Source: Cannabis sativa
Taxonomy: Eukaryota; Streptophyta; Magnoliopsida; Rosales; Cannabaceae
Assembly: GCF_029168945.1 (NCBI RefSeq)
Contig: NC_083606.1
Location: forward strand, 15,402,041-15,466,040
Reading direction: 5' to 3'
DNA: 64,000 bases
Shown here: piece by piece, positions 45,688 to 57,218 of the stretch
How the letters are laid out: every line of letters starts with the position of its first letter
How positions within the stretch are numbered: position 1 is the first letter of the stretch
Position numbers and translations under genes: made by a program
The notes under the pieces: generated by a model
The model's input: the letters and a program-made list of their open reading frames with translations, nothing else
Database searches by the model: none
What the model was told of the DNA's origin: nothing

Positions 45688-48603
45688 TGAATCATAATCT
45701 TTAACGAAATATTTTTAAACCAATACATCGTGACAATTCCCTAACATGTAATCCACGCCTTGAGCTCGCCATCCTCATTGTTTAGTTATTGTGTCTTTGC
45801 CTGCACACAGAGTACCTGTGAGCTAACGCCCAGTAAGAGGAGCTATGTAGGACATAACCCCCCCCCCCCCCAACTAGATAACGCAGTCATAAGTATAACA
45901 ATATCACAACATCAAATCAATTCATACCATGCTTGCACACATATAACAACATGTCATATCACATATTATTCTCACATACAATATAACATCATATCACCGT
46001 GTAATCTTAATGCATGCTATAATTAAACACATAACACTTAGTATCTTATCGCACATTATCCTCACATACGATAATCTACTCCCACTCATGTTGATCAGAC
46101 ATGAAATGTAACTTGCCCTGCCTTGTGTTGTTCTCACACTCGGCATCTAATAGGGCAATCCCTTATCACAAGCTGTACTCACCCATGATAGGATAACCTG
46201 CAAGTAAACCTATACAAGCAGCCAAAAATATATCCTCCAGTGCTATGCTCACACCAGCAGTATAAAACATATCCTATAAGTGCTATTCTCACACAAACAA
46301 TCAAAAACCTTATCACTATCACACACTAATAACATTAGCATAACACAATCCACCATAGAATAAAATATGTAAATACAATCCCAAAATACAGTTGTATGTT
46401 TTAACATACACCCTGTGCACAGATGTCTACTCTTCTTACCTCAGTTGTTAAGAACACCTTCTTGCTACTCCAAGCACCTCAATGAATTTCCTTGTCGAGA
46501 ACAAGATCTTAAATGTTCATTAACACAACAATACACTCAAAATACATTGAAGTATGAATCTTTGTACTCATACAGAAACTTACGTAAAAATATGTAACAC
46601 ATAAATCAATTTCACTTGCATGACACACCAAACACAATTATTTGTCACTATAATTTACACCAACACATTGCATGTACCCATACAAATATTTTAACGTAAA
46701 ACATAAATTCATACAAATACTTTTTACGTGAAATTTTACTAAAATACTATTTATTAACAAAATATACAATTATGTAATTATTTACCAAAATCAGAAGTTA
46801 GCATATTTCTTAACCATTTATACAGATCATAAAACATATTCAATCTGCTTAGAAATATGTGTGAAATACTATCCATGATTTTGTATAAATTTATTGTAAA
46901 ATATGAATAAAACCTTAAATAATTAACCAAAAATAGCAAAACATCTCAACATAGTCTCAAATTAATTCCAGACACTATAATTATACCTTAAAATTATATT
47001 GAAGGTTCCCCAAACAGTAAACACAATTTTTACGATTTATTCTATTTAAAATCTAATTAAATAGTTAATTAGTCATAAATAATTATAATAAATACTTACA
47101 GCAGCCAATAAAAAAATAAAAACATTTTTGTTTCGTATCATAGATAGTAAACAGTATTACAAAAATATACTTTACTGTTTTAGCATCACTTAACTATTTT
47201 TCATAATTATTTTAAGTATTAAATAAATAAATTCATGAAAAATACAAAAAATGATCGAAAACCAAATCTAACAATTCTAACACAGCTTATAGTATGTACT
47301 AAGCCCTAAATAATTAACTTTCAATTTTCTGAATAGTCTAGGTATTTTTCTTTTTTAAATTTAGAAATAATACAAATAGTTTTTGAAAAATACAAAATCA
47401 ACCAAAAATAAAATCTATTAATTTTGTAACATTTTATAATCAATAACCAATAATAAAAAATAAAATTGTATTTTTTTTGAGGAACCTAATTATTTTTTAT
47501 AATTAAATTAAGAAATAAAACAATAATTCATGAAAAAGACAAAATTAACTTAAATTAAAATGTACTAATTTTCCAACAGTTTGTATCTCATAACTAATCA
47601 TATAAAATAAATTTAGATTTTTCTGAGTAATGTAAGTTTATTTCCTAATTAATTTAATAAATAAACTAAATAATTGATAATAAATCAAATAATTGCAAGA
47701 AAATTCTCAACTTCATAGTAGACCTAAAAATACCTAAAACAAGTCAAGTATAAGAAAAAATCTGAAATAAAACCTTTAAAAACCCCTGAACGGAGCTTCA
47801 CCGGCGGGTCGTCTTCTCCGGCCACGACGAGTTCCAAAACTCATGTTTTCTTTCTTTCGACGCCTCCTTTCAAATAGGAAGGATCCCCACAATGCCCAGA
47901 AACTCAAACCGATCCAATCTCGTCCAAAGAAACAACTAAATCACGTCCTAAAAGAGTTGTCTTCTTTAGCTCCAATGTACCGCCGTTTATGGTGTCAAAA
48001 TATTGGTTCTGTGTTTTTGACGTCAAAACTCCATTATTTTATGTCCAAACCGAGCCTTAGGGTCCCAAAAACTCAAATACAACCTCCTTTGATTCTCGAA
48101 ACAACTTAAACACGTTCAAATCTGAATCCGTTTCAAGAACGGTATTTTGAACGTAACAATGGTGTCTCTCAAAAGGTGCGATTACAAACCTTCTAATTGC
48201 ATCTAAAACTCTTCTCGGATGAAATAAAACTCAAAGAAATATTCTAGAGCAGCCCAAAAACTTTCAAACTCAACAAACCAAAAATCTCACTTTTGTTCAC
48301 GGCTCGGTTTCGTTGGATGAGCCTCTCTCTTCGTCTCTGCCTCTCACCACTGTTTCTAACCCTCTCAACCCTAAACAATCATATAAACATTTTATGTATA
48401 GTCTTAACCCTAATATAACCCTAAATCAACAACTTAAAATTTCAAAATATATATATTCTTATGTATAATAATAATAAAAAAAATAATAAATAAAAATAAT
48501 TATATTATTATTAATAATAATAAACTAAACAATATGCTATAATATATTTACCTATATTATTATTAATATACCTATAATAATAGGTACACAAATAATTAAA
48601 TAT
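45688..48603. other. Unassigned stretch without a recognised gene
   Basis: About 2.9 kb. Contents are a run of 14 C (45858-45871), C/A-rich sequence at 45890-46340 with imperfect repeats (TCACATA, CTATGCTCACACA, CCTATAAGTGCTATTCTC), AT-rich DNA to 47750, a more balanced patch with CCGGCGG-type words (47790-48360), and AT-rich sequence (ATAATAATAA) to 48600. The 88-codon ORFs at 45760 and 47843 have no domain I recognise. It may be a decayed element. Confidence 0.45.
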
Positions 48604-50037
48604 GCTCAAGGGGACTTTTTGAATGCTGAAATAGGCTCTAACCCGAGCTTCATTTGGAGCTTAATGGAAGCTCAAGATGTTCTTAAGGCTGGGTTACGAA
48701 TGAGGGTTGGGGATGGCTTATCTATCCGGTTTGCTCTGGATCCGTGGCTTCCTAGTGATGAGTCTCCAATACAAACTTCTGATTTAACTGCCTACAATGA
48801 TCTAAAAGTCCATAGTTTGTTCAAGGTTGGAAGCAAAGAGTGGGATGAAGAGGTGGTTCGGGATATCTTTAATGAAAGGGAAGCTGATGTTATTTTGGGC
48901 ATTCCTTTAGCTATTAGTGATGCTTGTGATTCTTGGTATTGGTTGAAGGAGAATCTTGGTTGTTACTCAGTGAAATCGGCTTACCAATTACTCATGAACC
49001 GTGACACCAACGTTGAAGGAAGGGCTGGGGATTCAAAGTTTTGGAAGGAGCTATGGGATGTTAAAGTGTCGCCTACTGTTAAAGATGTTCTTTGGAGCGC
49101 AGCGGCTAATTGTCTCCCAACTAGGAAGAGACTTTTTGAAAGGAAGGTGCCTTTGGATTATAGTTTTCCTTTTTGTTTAGTTTCCAGCGAAACTATAGCG
49201 CATTGTCTTCTTAATTGTGACTTTCCTGCTGCGTGTTGGGCGAAGCTTGCTGTGTGTGATGGGGGTCGGGTTTGGGATTCGTTTCGGTACTGGTTGCAGA
49301 ATCTAATGGATACAGTTGATGCTGATAAAGTTGCACAGGCTGGTACATTATATTGGGCAATATGGAAGGCTCGGAACGAATTGGTTTGGGATCAGAAAAG
49401 TCGGAGTGCTAATGATGTTGTTCAGTTTGCATTAAGATCTATTGATCAATGGAGAAAAGCTCAATTGGGTGAAAACTATCCTTCGTTGAATCCGTTATTT
49501 CTCAACAAAGGGGATGAGCTTTGGACAAAACCTGTTACTAATGGGATCAAACTTAATGTGGACGCTGCAATTTTTGACAGCGACAGTCGGTATGGGATTG
49601 GTTTCGTGGTGAGGGACTGCAACGGGGAGCTGATGGTGGCAGTGGGGTTTTCTCGGCAGGGAAGAACAGCTCCTGCTGATGCCGAAGCTATGGGCATAAG
49701 GGAGGCTTTGAGTTGGTTGAAGGACAAGCCATACCAGCATGTGTGTGTGGAGAGTGATAGCTTAGTTACTGTACAAGCTATTCATAGTCCGGTACAGATG
49801 TTTTCGGCTTTTGGTTTAATTGTGAAAGATTGTAAGTCTTTGTTAGACTCTATGAATAATATTTGGTAAGGTTTGTTAAACGTTCTGCTAATCGAGCTGC
49901 ACTTGTTATTGCATGTCAGTCTCAGTTATTTGCTGATCGTATGTTCACGAAGGATGATGTCCCTTCGGAACTTAAAATTGTACTTTTGAGCGATTGCTCT
50001 TGAGTTATTGAAGTTGATTTTTATTCAAAAAAAAAAA
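48604..50037 (+). pseudogene. LINE-B: 5'-truncated L1-type LINE (zf-RVT plus RNase H)
   Basis: The frame 48619-49869 (416 codons) starts inside ORF2 (DFLNAEIGSNPSFIW), passes the zinc-binding RT-associated region (SVKSAYQLL, WKELWDVKV, LLNCDFPAACW) and enters a plant-LINE RNase H: Asp in LNVDAAIF, Glu in DAEAMGIREAL, Asp in VESDSLV. A one-base frameshift near 49866 moves the last part (FVKRSANRAALVIA) to another frame, ending near 50003. A run of 11 A ends at about 50037. 5' truncation with poly(A) is normal for L1-like elements. No clear target duplication was found in the AT-rich flanks. Confidence 0.85.
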
Positions 50038-50097
50038 TATTAAATTATCTCCAATAATTTAATTATTTATCCACCATTATACATACCCTCAAAATAA

Positions 50098-50118
50098 AAT
50101 AATAATAATAATAATAAA
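50098..50118. repeat. AAT microsatellite
   Basis: Six or so consecutive AAT units between LINE-B and element D. Confidence 0.7.
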
Positions 50119-50190
50119 GAAAATAATAAATTTTATTGTCACTAAAAAAAATAAATTGCATACTTCACTAAACTCATAAATATTCAAAAT

Positions 50191-50878
50191 TGTTGACTTC
50201 GCTTTTAGCCAACGACACTGAGTCTTTTTGATAAGCGATAAACGATATGTCGTAATAAGAATATGTAGTAAAGCAATAATGAGACACAGAAATTTTATAG
50301 AGGTTCAGCCCCGAGCAGTTCGGTAATAGCTTAATCCTCGTTAGTTGTATTGACTTAAGAATAAGGAAGAAGTTTCCTTTTCTTATAGCTCTTACAATAA
50401 TATCTCTGATTATATAATTCCTTGATAGCCTTAGCTTATAGCGTTTCGGCGTACAATTTCTCGGGTACAGTTTTTCGACCCTTTGCCCAGTGAACATTCC
50501 TCACTATTTATAGGGCTGGAAACTTGAGGAGGAAGAGTTTCCTCTCTCGTTACAATGCGCATAAACAGAAAGATTGTGTGATCAATGCTGAATGCAAGGA
50601 TCGTGGGATTGAGGCTGAATACACTGATAGTGGAATCGTGTGTATGCCACATCCACGTAAGTTGATCCCTGAGTTATAGGGATTGAGCTGGTGACTCATG
50701 ATGCGTTAAGCTGAATTCGCTAAGTGTTGCTCATTCTGCACGACTCATTGAGTATTCCATTATGGACATGCCAGCGAGGCATCCTGCTCGGCATATTGAT
50801 CCGAACAGATGCTGTAAGTAGTGTCCGCGTGTCACCATTCTCGTGATGCCACATCAGAGTGCCAAATATGGGATAACA
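50191..50878 (-). repeat. 3' LTR of Tat element D
   Basis: 688 bp on the minus strand from TGTTATCCCATATTTGGC to GCGAAGTCAACA. The TATA box (minus TATAAATA) is at 50522-50515. About 229 bp of the 5' LTR copy at 60974 match with few differences. Confidence 0.9.
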
Positions 50879-50893
50879 TTTGCCCCCCAAGTC
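50879..50893 (-). other. Polypurine tract of element D
   Basis: The minus strand reads GACTTGGGGGGCAAA directly before the LTR start TGTTATCCC. Confidence 0.8.
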
Positions 50894-51175
50894 TTTACGG
50901 GACCTCCGAGGTTGCGTGTAGACTTATTCCGAGCTGGCTCTGCCTTTGTATGGGGACACGTGCCGAGCATGACCGTTCGAGACTCGATGTGAAGCTGACT
51001 GGGCGTCCCTTCGGTTTTTGGCTAATTAATGCTCTGACAATTAATATTTTGAAAATCCAAATTTCTCTCTCCACGGCTAACGGTTGCACTCAATTACTTT
51101 TGATTTCCCATATTTTCTTTTAAGGTGGCAAGCCGAAGTGTCTAAGGTTCCTTTACGTACAGTTCCCTTTCTGCC

Positions 51176-51183
51176 TATAAATA
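51176..51183 (+). promoter_or_regulatory. TATA box of the D antisense gene
   Basis: TATAAATA sits about 150 bp before the 5'UTR donor and 520 bp before the ATG. Placement and flank (GCCTATAAA) match T1. Confidence 0.6.
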
Positions 51184-51333
51184 CTTGGAGTACTGGCACA
51201 TTACCTCATTTCATCACCCTTCATTGTTAAGTAAACTTTCAGAGCGAAAAGAGAAAATTTTCTGGCTTCAGAGTTGCCAAAGTGCCTACAGACGATTGCT
51301 GGCTTGCTTGAACCCGGACATTCGAATCTTTGA

Positions 51334-51704
51334 GTAAGTTTCTGATCCTCTTTATGCTTTTCCTTTGCATGCTTACGCTTTGAATGTAACTTCGTTGTAG
51401 AAAGAACACTTTAGGAAACCTTAGGGTTTGAAACTTTTGTGACTCTTCTTTTCCATGTCCTCGTGTTAGCTTTCTGCCATAAGGCTTATTTTAGAACTGC
51501 ATTGCGTCTGTTTTCCATTTTGCTTTTTCCAAGCTTCATGAACTTCTTTGCCCTAACTCAAGAAAAACTTTCTGACTTCTTGAGTTTAGACTTTTCTTTG
51601 AACATGGTCGTTCTTTAATCTGTTGGGTACTCCTGGTCGGCATATTTGCCTGTTTTTCGTTTGATACTCCGTCCAACACTCATCTTGTGTGTTGTCTTTT
51701 GTAG
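51334..51704 (+). other. Predicted 5'UTR intron of the D antisense gene
   Basis: The donor GAGTAAGTTTCTG and the acceptor CTTTTGTAG lie directly before the ATG at 51705. The same design is seen in T1. Confidence 0.6.
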
Positions 51705-54420
51705 ATGAACCCAGGTGAGTCTTGGGAGCCCGAGCATCAAATCGACCAGGAGCTGCTTCAACTTCTGAACGAAGTCCGCCCTCGTCTTCGTGCCAACTCT
51801 CCTTCTAGAGAAGGAGATTCTTCTGACTTCGTACCCAGCCATAGGATGATGGCTCGTACGAAGAAAACTACGCGTCTGGCTGACGCTTCTGACACCCAAG
51901 TGGCTCGGCTTGCCACTCTGCCCGATGCCGAACAGGATTTGGCGGTCCCAATGGAGGAGGACCGTGAGGGGAATGCTGACGTCCAGGAGGTTGAGGAGCC
52001 GGACGAGGCGCGTCCGGGCAGTCCTCCCGCTGAGGGAGAGGAAGAGATTGAACCCGCTAACTTCGGGGAGTACAATGAGGCTGGGCAGCCAGTCGATGCT
52101 GACGGGGACATCCTGGTTGAGGGCGTCGACTACGTCAGTGAAGAGCTTGCTGAGGCGGTTCCTCACAGGAGGCAGGGTGCCTTGGGCGCTAGGTGGGTAA
52201 GTCCTCTGTCCAAGATTTCGGAGGCACGCCTCCGCACTCTCGACCAGGGCGGATACGTGGGCGAGCTGGACTGCTACATTCCCACGCACGACAATCGTGC
52301 CACGAACCCTGATAAGGGGATGTGTGTCTGGTCGGGGGCTCACGGCCAGCAAGGGGCGCTGATGCCCTTGCATAAGTACTTCCGGGATGTGGCGGACTTC
52401 TTCAGCCTCTGCCCAGCACAGATTACTCCCAAGGGCATTAAGTATTTGTCTACTCTCTTCGTCCTCTACGCTTCCCAGGGATGGGATGCTCCTTCTCCCC
52501 ACGAGGTCGCTTGGTTCTTCAACTTGAAGTCTACCCCCAAGCAAGGCAGGTCGGGGTATTTTTACTTCTCTTAGCTAGGCTTCAAGTGGTTGAGAGGGAC
52601 GGACCACAAGGCCATCAGCAAAATAGGGCGTTTTGTTGATGATTACATCATGGTGAAGGATCCGACATCACCCGGACTCGGTTTCAGCAGATCCCGACAT
52701 ATCACCGTCCTCCCCTCACTCTTGCTCTTAGGGATAGAGCTCAAAAACTTGCCCGGTTGCCAGCGGAAGACAGGGATATCATCCAGTTGACCTCCGACGA
52801 GAATATGGTGCAGTATGGGCTTTATCCTAAGGACTTTTCTCCTATGTCCGTGGTGGGGAAGAAGGGGAAATCTGATGCTGCCCGGCCCAAACGAGATGAT
52901 AAGGAGGATTAGCTCATTCAACTCAAGCGTGAGGCTAAGTTGAAGGGAGGTGCCCGGGCAAAGCAGTATGCTCAAGAGTCTATGAATCCTGAAGATGAAG
53001 CCGAGGTTGAGGCTGAGGCTGAGCAGGTGACTCCTTTGAAGAGGAAGAAGAAACTCCCGGCCACGCCCAGGCCTGTTGAACATGCCATTCGCATAAGGGA
53101 GCCCATTTCACCTGTTCGGCCATCTCATCCCTTTGCTGGAAAAGGGAAAGCTGTTATGTTTGAGATATCAGGTGATGATGGACTTCTGACTTTCTAGGCG
53201 GGCAGTCACTCTGCGTTTTACTTCTTTTTCAGCTTTTTGAACTTCATGCTTTGTATTTTCTACTGGTTTGTGCTAACCACGCTGTTTTTGTTCTGTGCAG
53301 ACATGTCTCGGATGATTGATGCTCTGAGGAAGAGGATGGGTGGAAGTTCTAGTGCCTCCCCTCCGGCCAAGAAGTCTAAGGGCGGAGAGGGGTCTTCAGA
53401 GAAGATAGCTTTGGAAGAGGTTATTGACCTTTCCAAGGAGCTGACTGCTACGAATCCTTCCACTCCCAAATCTGCCAAGTCTAACGAGTCTAGGCCACAA
53501 ACAACTGGGTCCGAACTGGTCAGGAGGATCCCTGAGCGGGTGCAGGCACCAACTCCACCCGTGCCCGTGCTGCCTGAGGCCAAGAAGGGCAAGGAGGTGC
53601 TGGCTCATTACATGAACCGGCTGGTTCTTGAGGTCAGTGAGCCGGTGCTGACAACGACTCATCTCTGGATGTATTGGTGGGCGTAGTCTTGAAGGAGCTC
53701 ACCAGGGTTAGTCTTTTTTTAAATTTCCCTTTTAACTTTTCACGCTTAGCTCCATATGCTGACTTTTCCTTTATGCAGGCCAGTATGAAGTTGGCTTACA
53801 CCTACTCCCGGGCTAAATCTGCTACTTCCAAGAGTGCGGCTCTGTCCGACACCTTCAGGGTGGAGGCGGACTTGGCCAAGAAGGAAGCTGAGGAGGCCAG
53901 GGCGGAGACTGCAACTGTTCGTCATGAGTTGGGTGAGGCCAACAAGAAGCTGTTTGCCGCTGAGAAGAAGATCACCATGCTAACGAAGGACCTCGAGGCT
54001 GCTGATCGCTTTGAGGAAACCATCGAGACCTTATGTGCTGAAGTTGATCGTCTTCAGGATGAAACGAGTTCTCTGCGGTAGGTCCTTCTTCGGCTAAAGG
54101 GAGATAAGGACGCTCAGATCGCCGAGGCGGACCGTTTGAAGGAGAAGGTTAATGCTTTGGAGACTGCCGGCCTCGAGCTCTTCTTTGATTTTTGGAAGGA
54201 TAATCCCCAGGCCAACTTCGACTACTTGGGCGACGCTAAGGACATGTACCTTGAGAACTGTGCGAGCCAAGTTGCCTATGGTGGGAAAGAGGTGGCTGCT
54301 TCAACTTCCGGCCAGGCTTTTGACCATGCTGTTGATGCTTCTCCTGCTCGAACAACAGATCCTCCTGCTGTAGTTGGCTCAGAAGAACCGAACCCAGAGC
54401 TTGGGGCTCCAGCTGTTTGA
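51705..54420 (+). pseudogene. Antisense ORF gene of element D (Transgypsy-like, coiled-coil C terminus)
   Basis: Exons are 51705-53171, 53301-53706 and 53779-54420, with phase-consistent GT-AG junctions. The N-terminal domain matches T1 (shared LHKYF, LYASQGWDAPSPHE, STPKQG) and resembles PF04195. Residues before it are acidic. The last exon is a long Ala/Glu/Lys coiled coil (EAEEARAETATVRHELGEAN). Damage: TAG at 52572-52574, a frameshift near 52675, TAG at 52910-52912, a frameshift near 53650 and TAG at 54079-54081. It points opposite to gag-pol and ends about 800 bp from the pol stop. Function unknown. Confidence 0.7.
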
Positions 54421-55217
54421 ACACTTCTCTTTTTATCTCCTATTTATATATATATATATTATATATGGCCTTAGGGCCTTTAAGACATCACGACCGGCCA
54501 AGCGGTCTTTAAACTTGGAATTATTTTTCATTTTTTGGACAACGGGCTGACCGGGCAGCTTTTAATCTCGATACTATATGCTCTTGTTATCCTTAATGAA
54601 TTTCATTCTCTGATTATAATTGCAGTGCAATTGTGATTATTTTATGTTTACCAAATGCTTTGTACAGGTATAGGTGCCCCCCAAGTGACCGAGCAGACGT
54701 ATGACTCTTGGTCACTTGTCTTTTGCAAATATATTGCTTTTCTGTTCGGTGTTTTGGGTTCGACTAAAACCTTTTGTATGAACTTTAGGTAAATTATAAT
54801 CATGCTGATTTTTTCGACTCAATAGAATTGGAAATACTATCTTTATTCTTTTATTGATCGAAAATGTATTTGTTACCGTAGTAACTTACATCAGAGCTAG
54901 TGCTCTAATTTGATCTTTTTAGCTTAACATGACATAAAATAAATAAGAAATTGTACTTTAAAGTGGTCTACCCGACCTGAGTACTTTTGTTTCTGAAGCC
55001 TTTGCGCGTAGTCCGCCGAAGAAGCCATTCACTTAGAAGCGAATGTTCAATAGTACTTTAATGTGGTCTACCCGACCTGAGTACTTTGAAGTGGTCTATT
55101 CGACCAGAGTACTTTGAAGTGGTCTACTCGACCTGAGTACTCTATTGGTAGTATTTCCTTAAATGTTCTCCATTCCAATACCGTGGTACTACAATGAGTT
55201 GCATTTTTTCGTCATAC
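54421..55217. other. Spacer between the convergent antisense gene and pol of element D
   Basis: About 800 bp with no gene. It has a TA-rich microsatellite (about 54443-54466), GGCCTTAGGGCC-type words and the 28-bp tandem repeats at 54952-55140. Confidence 0.6.
55052..55140. repeat. 28-bp tandem repeat, three units plus an outlier at 54952
   Basis: Units start at 55052, 55080 and 55108 with the core AGTACTTTGAAGTGG followed by TCTAC(C/T)CGACCTG. A further copy lies at about 54952-54980. Each unit contains GGTC...GACC inverted halves. Confidence 0.8.
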
Positions 55218-57197
55218 TTACCCAGTTTGTATGCTCTGGAGTCGAGAACTTACGATTTCATCAAGTGATTCTGCAAGGAGTATGTGGTTGGTACCTTGAT
55301 CGTACGTCAACCTTCTGTGGGATGGTGGCTCGAGTTCGACGGGCAGCATAGCTTCATAACCGTACGCCATTGAGAATGGTGTCTGACCGGTTGCTGTTTT
55401 TTCTGTTGTACGGTATGACCATAGAACTTCGGGGAGTTCTTCCGGCCAATTTCCTTTGGCATCTTCAAGTTTCTTCTTTAGTGTATCCTTCAAGGTCTTG
55501 TTGACTGCTTCAACTTGACCATTTGCTTGGGGATGTGCCACTGTGGATAAGCTTTTGATGATGCCATGGTTCGCACAGAAATCAGTGGAAGATTGACTGT
55601 CGAACTGCTTGTCGTTGTCCAAAACTATTTTGTATAGTAGTCTGAACCGGCATATGATGTTCTTCACTATAAAGTCTTGAACCTTCTTTGATGTGATAGT
55701 TGCGAGTGGTTCGGCTTCAGTCCACTTGGTAAAGTAGTCGACTGCTACCACTGCGTACTGCACTCTGCCTTTACCTTTAGGTAACTGTCCTATCAGGTCA
55801 ATTCCCCAGACGGCAAAGGGCCATGGACTTTGCATTTGTGTCAGCTTGTTGGGCGGAGCTCTTGGTATCTTTGAAAATCTCTGGCATTTGTCACACTTCT
55901 TGACATAAGCTTTCGAATCTTCAATCATCGTCGGCCAGAAGTAGCCTTGCCTTAGAATTTTCTTTGATAAGCTTTGTCCGGCTGCATGATTTCCACAGAA
56001 TCCTCTTCTGTACATGATCCCGTCTACGATGATGTACCGTGCTGCCTTTCTTCTCATTTTTCGAGCTTCATTTCGGTTATCTGGGAGTTCCCCAGAGTTG
56101 AGATAGGCTGCTATTGGCGTCATCCAGTTCGGAGATGTGTCGATCATTTCGATTTCTTCCATGCCGGTGATGCTAGGCTCTTCAAGAAACTGGATCGGGA
56201 CCAGGTTCGCCTTGTCACTTATGTTGCTGCTCGCCAATCGGGCTAGCGCATCTGCTGTTATATTTTCTTCTCTTGGAATTTTCCAGAGGCTATAGCTTTT
56301 GAATTGTGCGAGTAGATCATGTATTTTGCTCAGATATGCTATCATTTTTTCTCCCCGAGCCTCGTATTCGCCGGATACATGATTTACCACTAGCTGTGAG
56401 TCACTGCAGATCTCGATGTGTTCGGCCTTCATCTCCTTCGCTAGTTTAAGTCCAGACATTAGGGCTTCGTATTCGGCCTCGTTGTTGGAGGCTTTGAATC
56501 CGAAGTTGACCGCTGCATGCAGGTGTTGCCCCCCAGGTGTGACAAGGGCAATTCCTGCGCCAGATAGCTGATCTGTGGCCGACCCATCCACATGCAGCTT
56601 CCAGGTCGGCTTGTTTTCAGTGTTGCTCGACTGTGGTGTTGACTTGAGATCGCCTTCTGGGATGCTTTCAGTTTTTCCTGTGCATTCCACCACAAAGTCG
56701 GCCAAGGCTTGGCCTTTGATAGCTGTTCGGGGTTGGAAGTTGATTTCGTACTGCCCCAATTCCACCGCCCACTTGAGTAACCGTCCAGAGGCATCTGGCT
56801 TTTGTAGTATTTGTCGTAGTGGTTGGTCGGTGTATACCCAAACAGGATGAGCTTGAAAGTAAGGTCTTAGCTTTCTTGTTGCTAAGATGAGGCAGTAGGC
56901 GAGCTTTTCTATCAAAGGATATCGGCCTTCGGCCTCGACGAGTCTTTTACTGATGTAATAGACTGGATGCTGCACGCCGTCTTCTTCTCTGATTAGTACG
57001 GCGCTTATGGCATGCTTCGTTACTGCTAGGTATATCCCCAGTTCCTCACCGTCTAGAGGTTTAGAAAGGACGGGGGGTTTTGCGAGCTGTGCCTTTAGGT
57101 CTTGAAAAGCTCTTTCACATTCTTCTGTCCATTCGAACTTTTTGTTTCCTCGCAGGATGTTGAAGAATGGGACACATTTATCCGTTGATTTTGACAC
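55218..57197 (-). CDS. Tat pol C-terminal part: RNase H, archaeal-type RNase H, integrase (element D)
   Basis: An open frame of 659 codons. Residues about 5-165: Ty3 RNase H. Residues about 200-330: a second RNase H with Asp in LHVDGSA, Glu in NNEAEYEAL, Asp in CSDSQLV and Asp in TADALARL. Then a shortened integrase zinc finger (CGNHAAG, then CDKCQRF) and the core with Asp in WGIDLIG, Asp in LDNDKQF and Glu in NGQVEAVN. The finger lacks the segment that usually carries its first His, suggesting an in-frame deletion. The frame continues upstream into RT through a single TGA (57219-57221). Confidence 0.85.
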   Translation of the reverse strand: MSKSTDKCVPFFNILRGNKKFEWTEECERAFQDLKAQLAKPPVLSKPLDGEELGIYLAVTKHAISAVLIREEDGVQHPVYYISKRLVEAEGRYPLIEKLAYCLILATRKLRPYFQAHPVWVYTDQPLRQILQKPDASGRLLKWAVELGQYEINFQPRTAIKGQALADFVVECTGKTESIPEGDLKSTPQSSNTENKPTWKLHVDGSATDQLSGAGIALVTPGGQHLHAAVNFGFKASNNEAEYEALMSGLKLAKEMKAEHIEICSDSQLVVNHVSGEYEARGEKMIAYLSKIHDLLAQFKSYSLWKIPREENITADALARLASSNISDKANLVPIQFLEEPSITGMEEIEMIDTSPNWMTPIAAYLNSGELPDNRNEARKMRRKAARYIIVDGIMYRRGFCGNHAAGQSLSKKILRQGYFWPTMIEDSKAYVKKCDKCQRFSKIPRAPPNKLTQMQSPWPFAVWGIDLIGQLPKGKGRVQYAVVAVDYFTKWTEAEPLATITSKKVQDFIVKNIICRFRLLYKIVLDNDKQFDSQSSTDFCANHGIIKSLSTVAHPQANGQVEAVNKTLKDTLKKKLEDAKGNWPEELPEVLWSYRTTEKTATGQTPFSMAYGYEAMLPVELEPPSHRRLTYDQGTNHILLAESLDEIVSSRLQSIQTG

Positions 57198-57218
57198 GAA
57201 TCTGCTAAGTGGGGCGAT

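Noticed and set aside
55052..55140. CRISPR-like array
   Set aside because: The 28-bp units are directly adjacent with no spacers, and the context is a plant retrotransposon.
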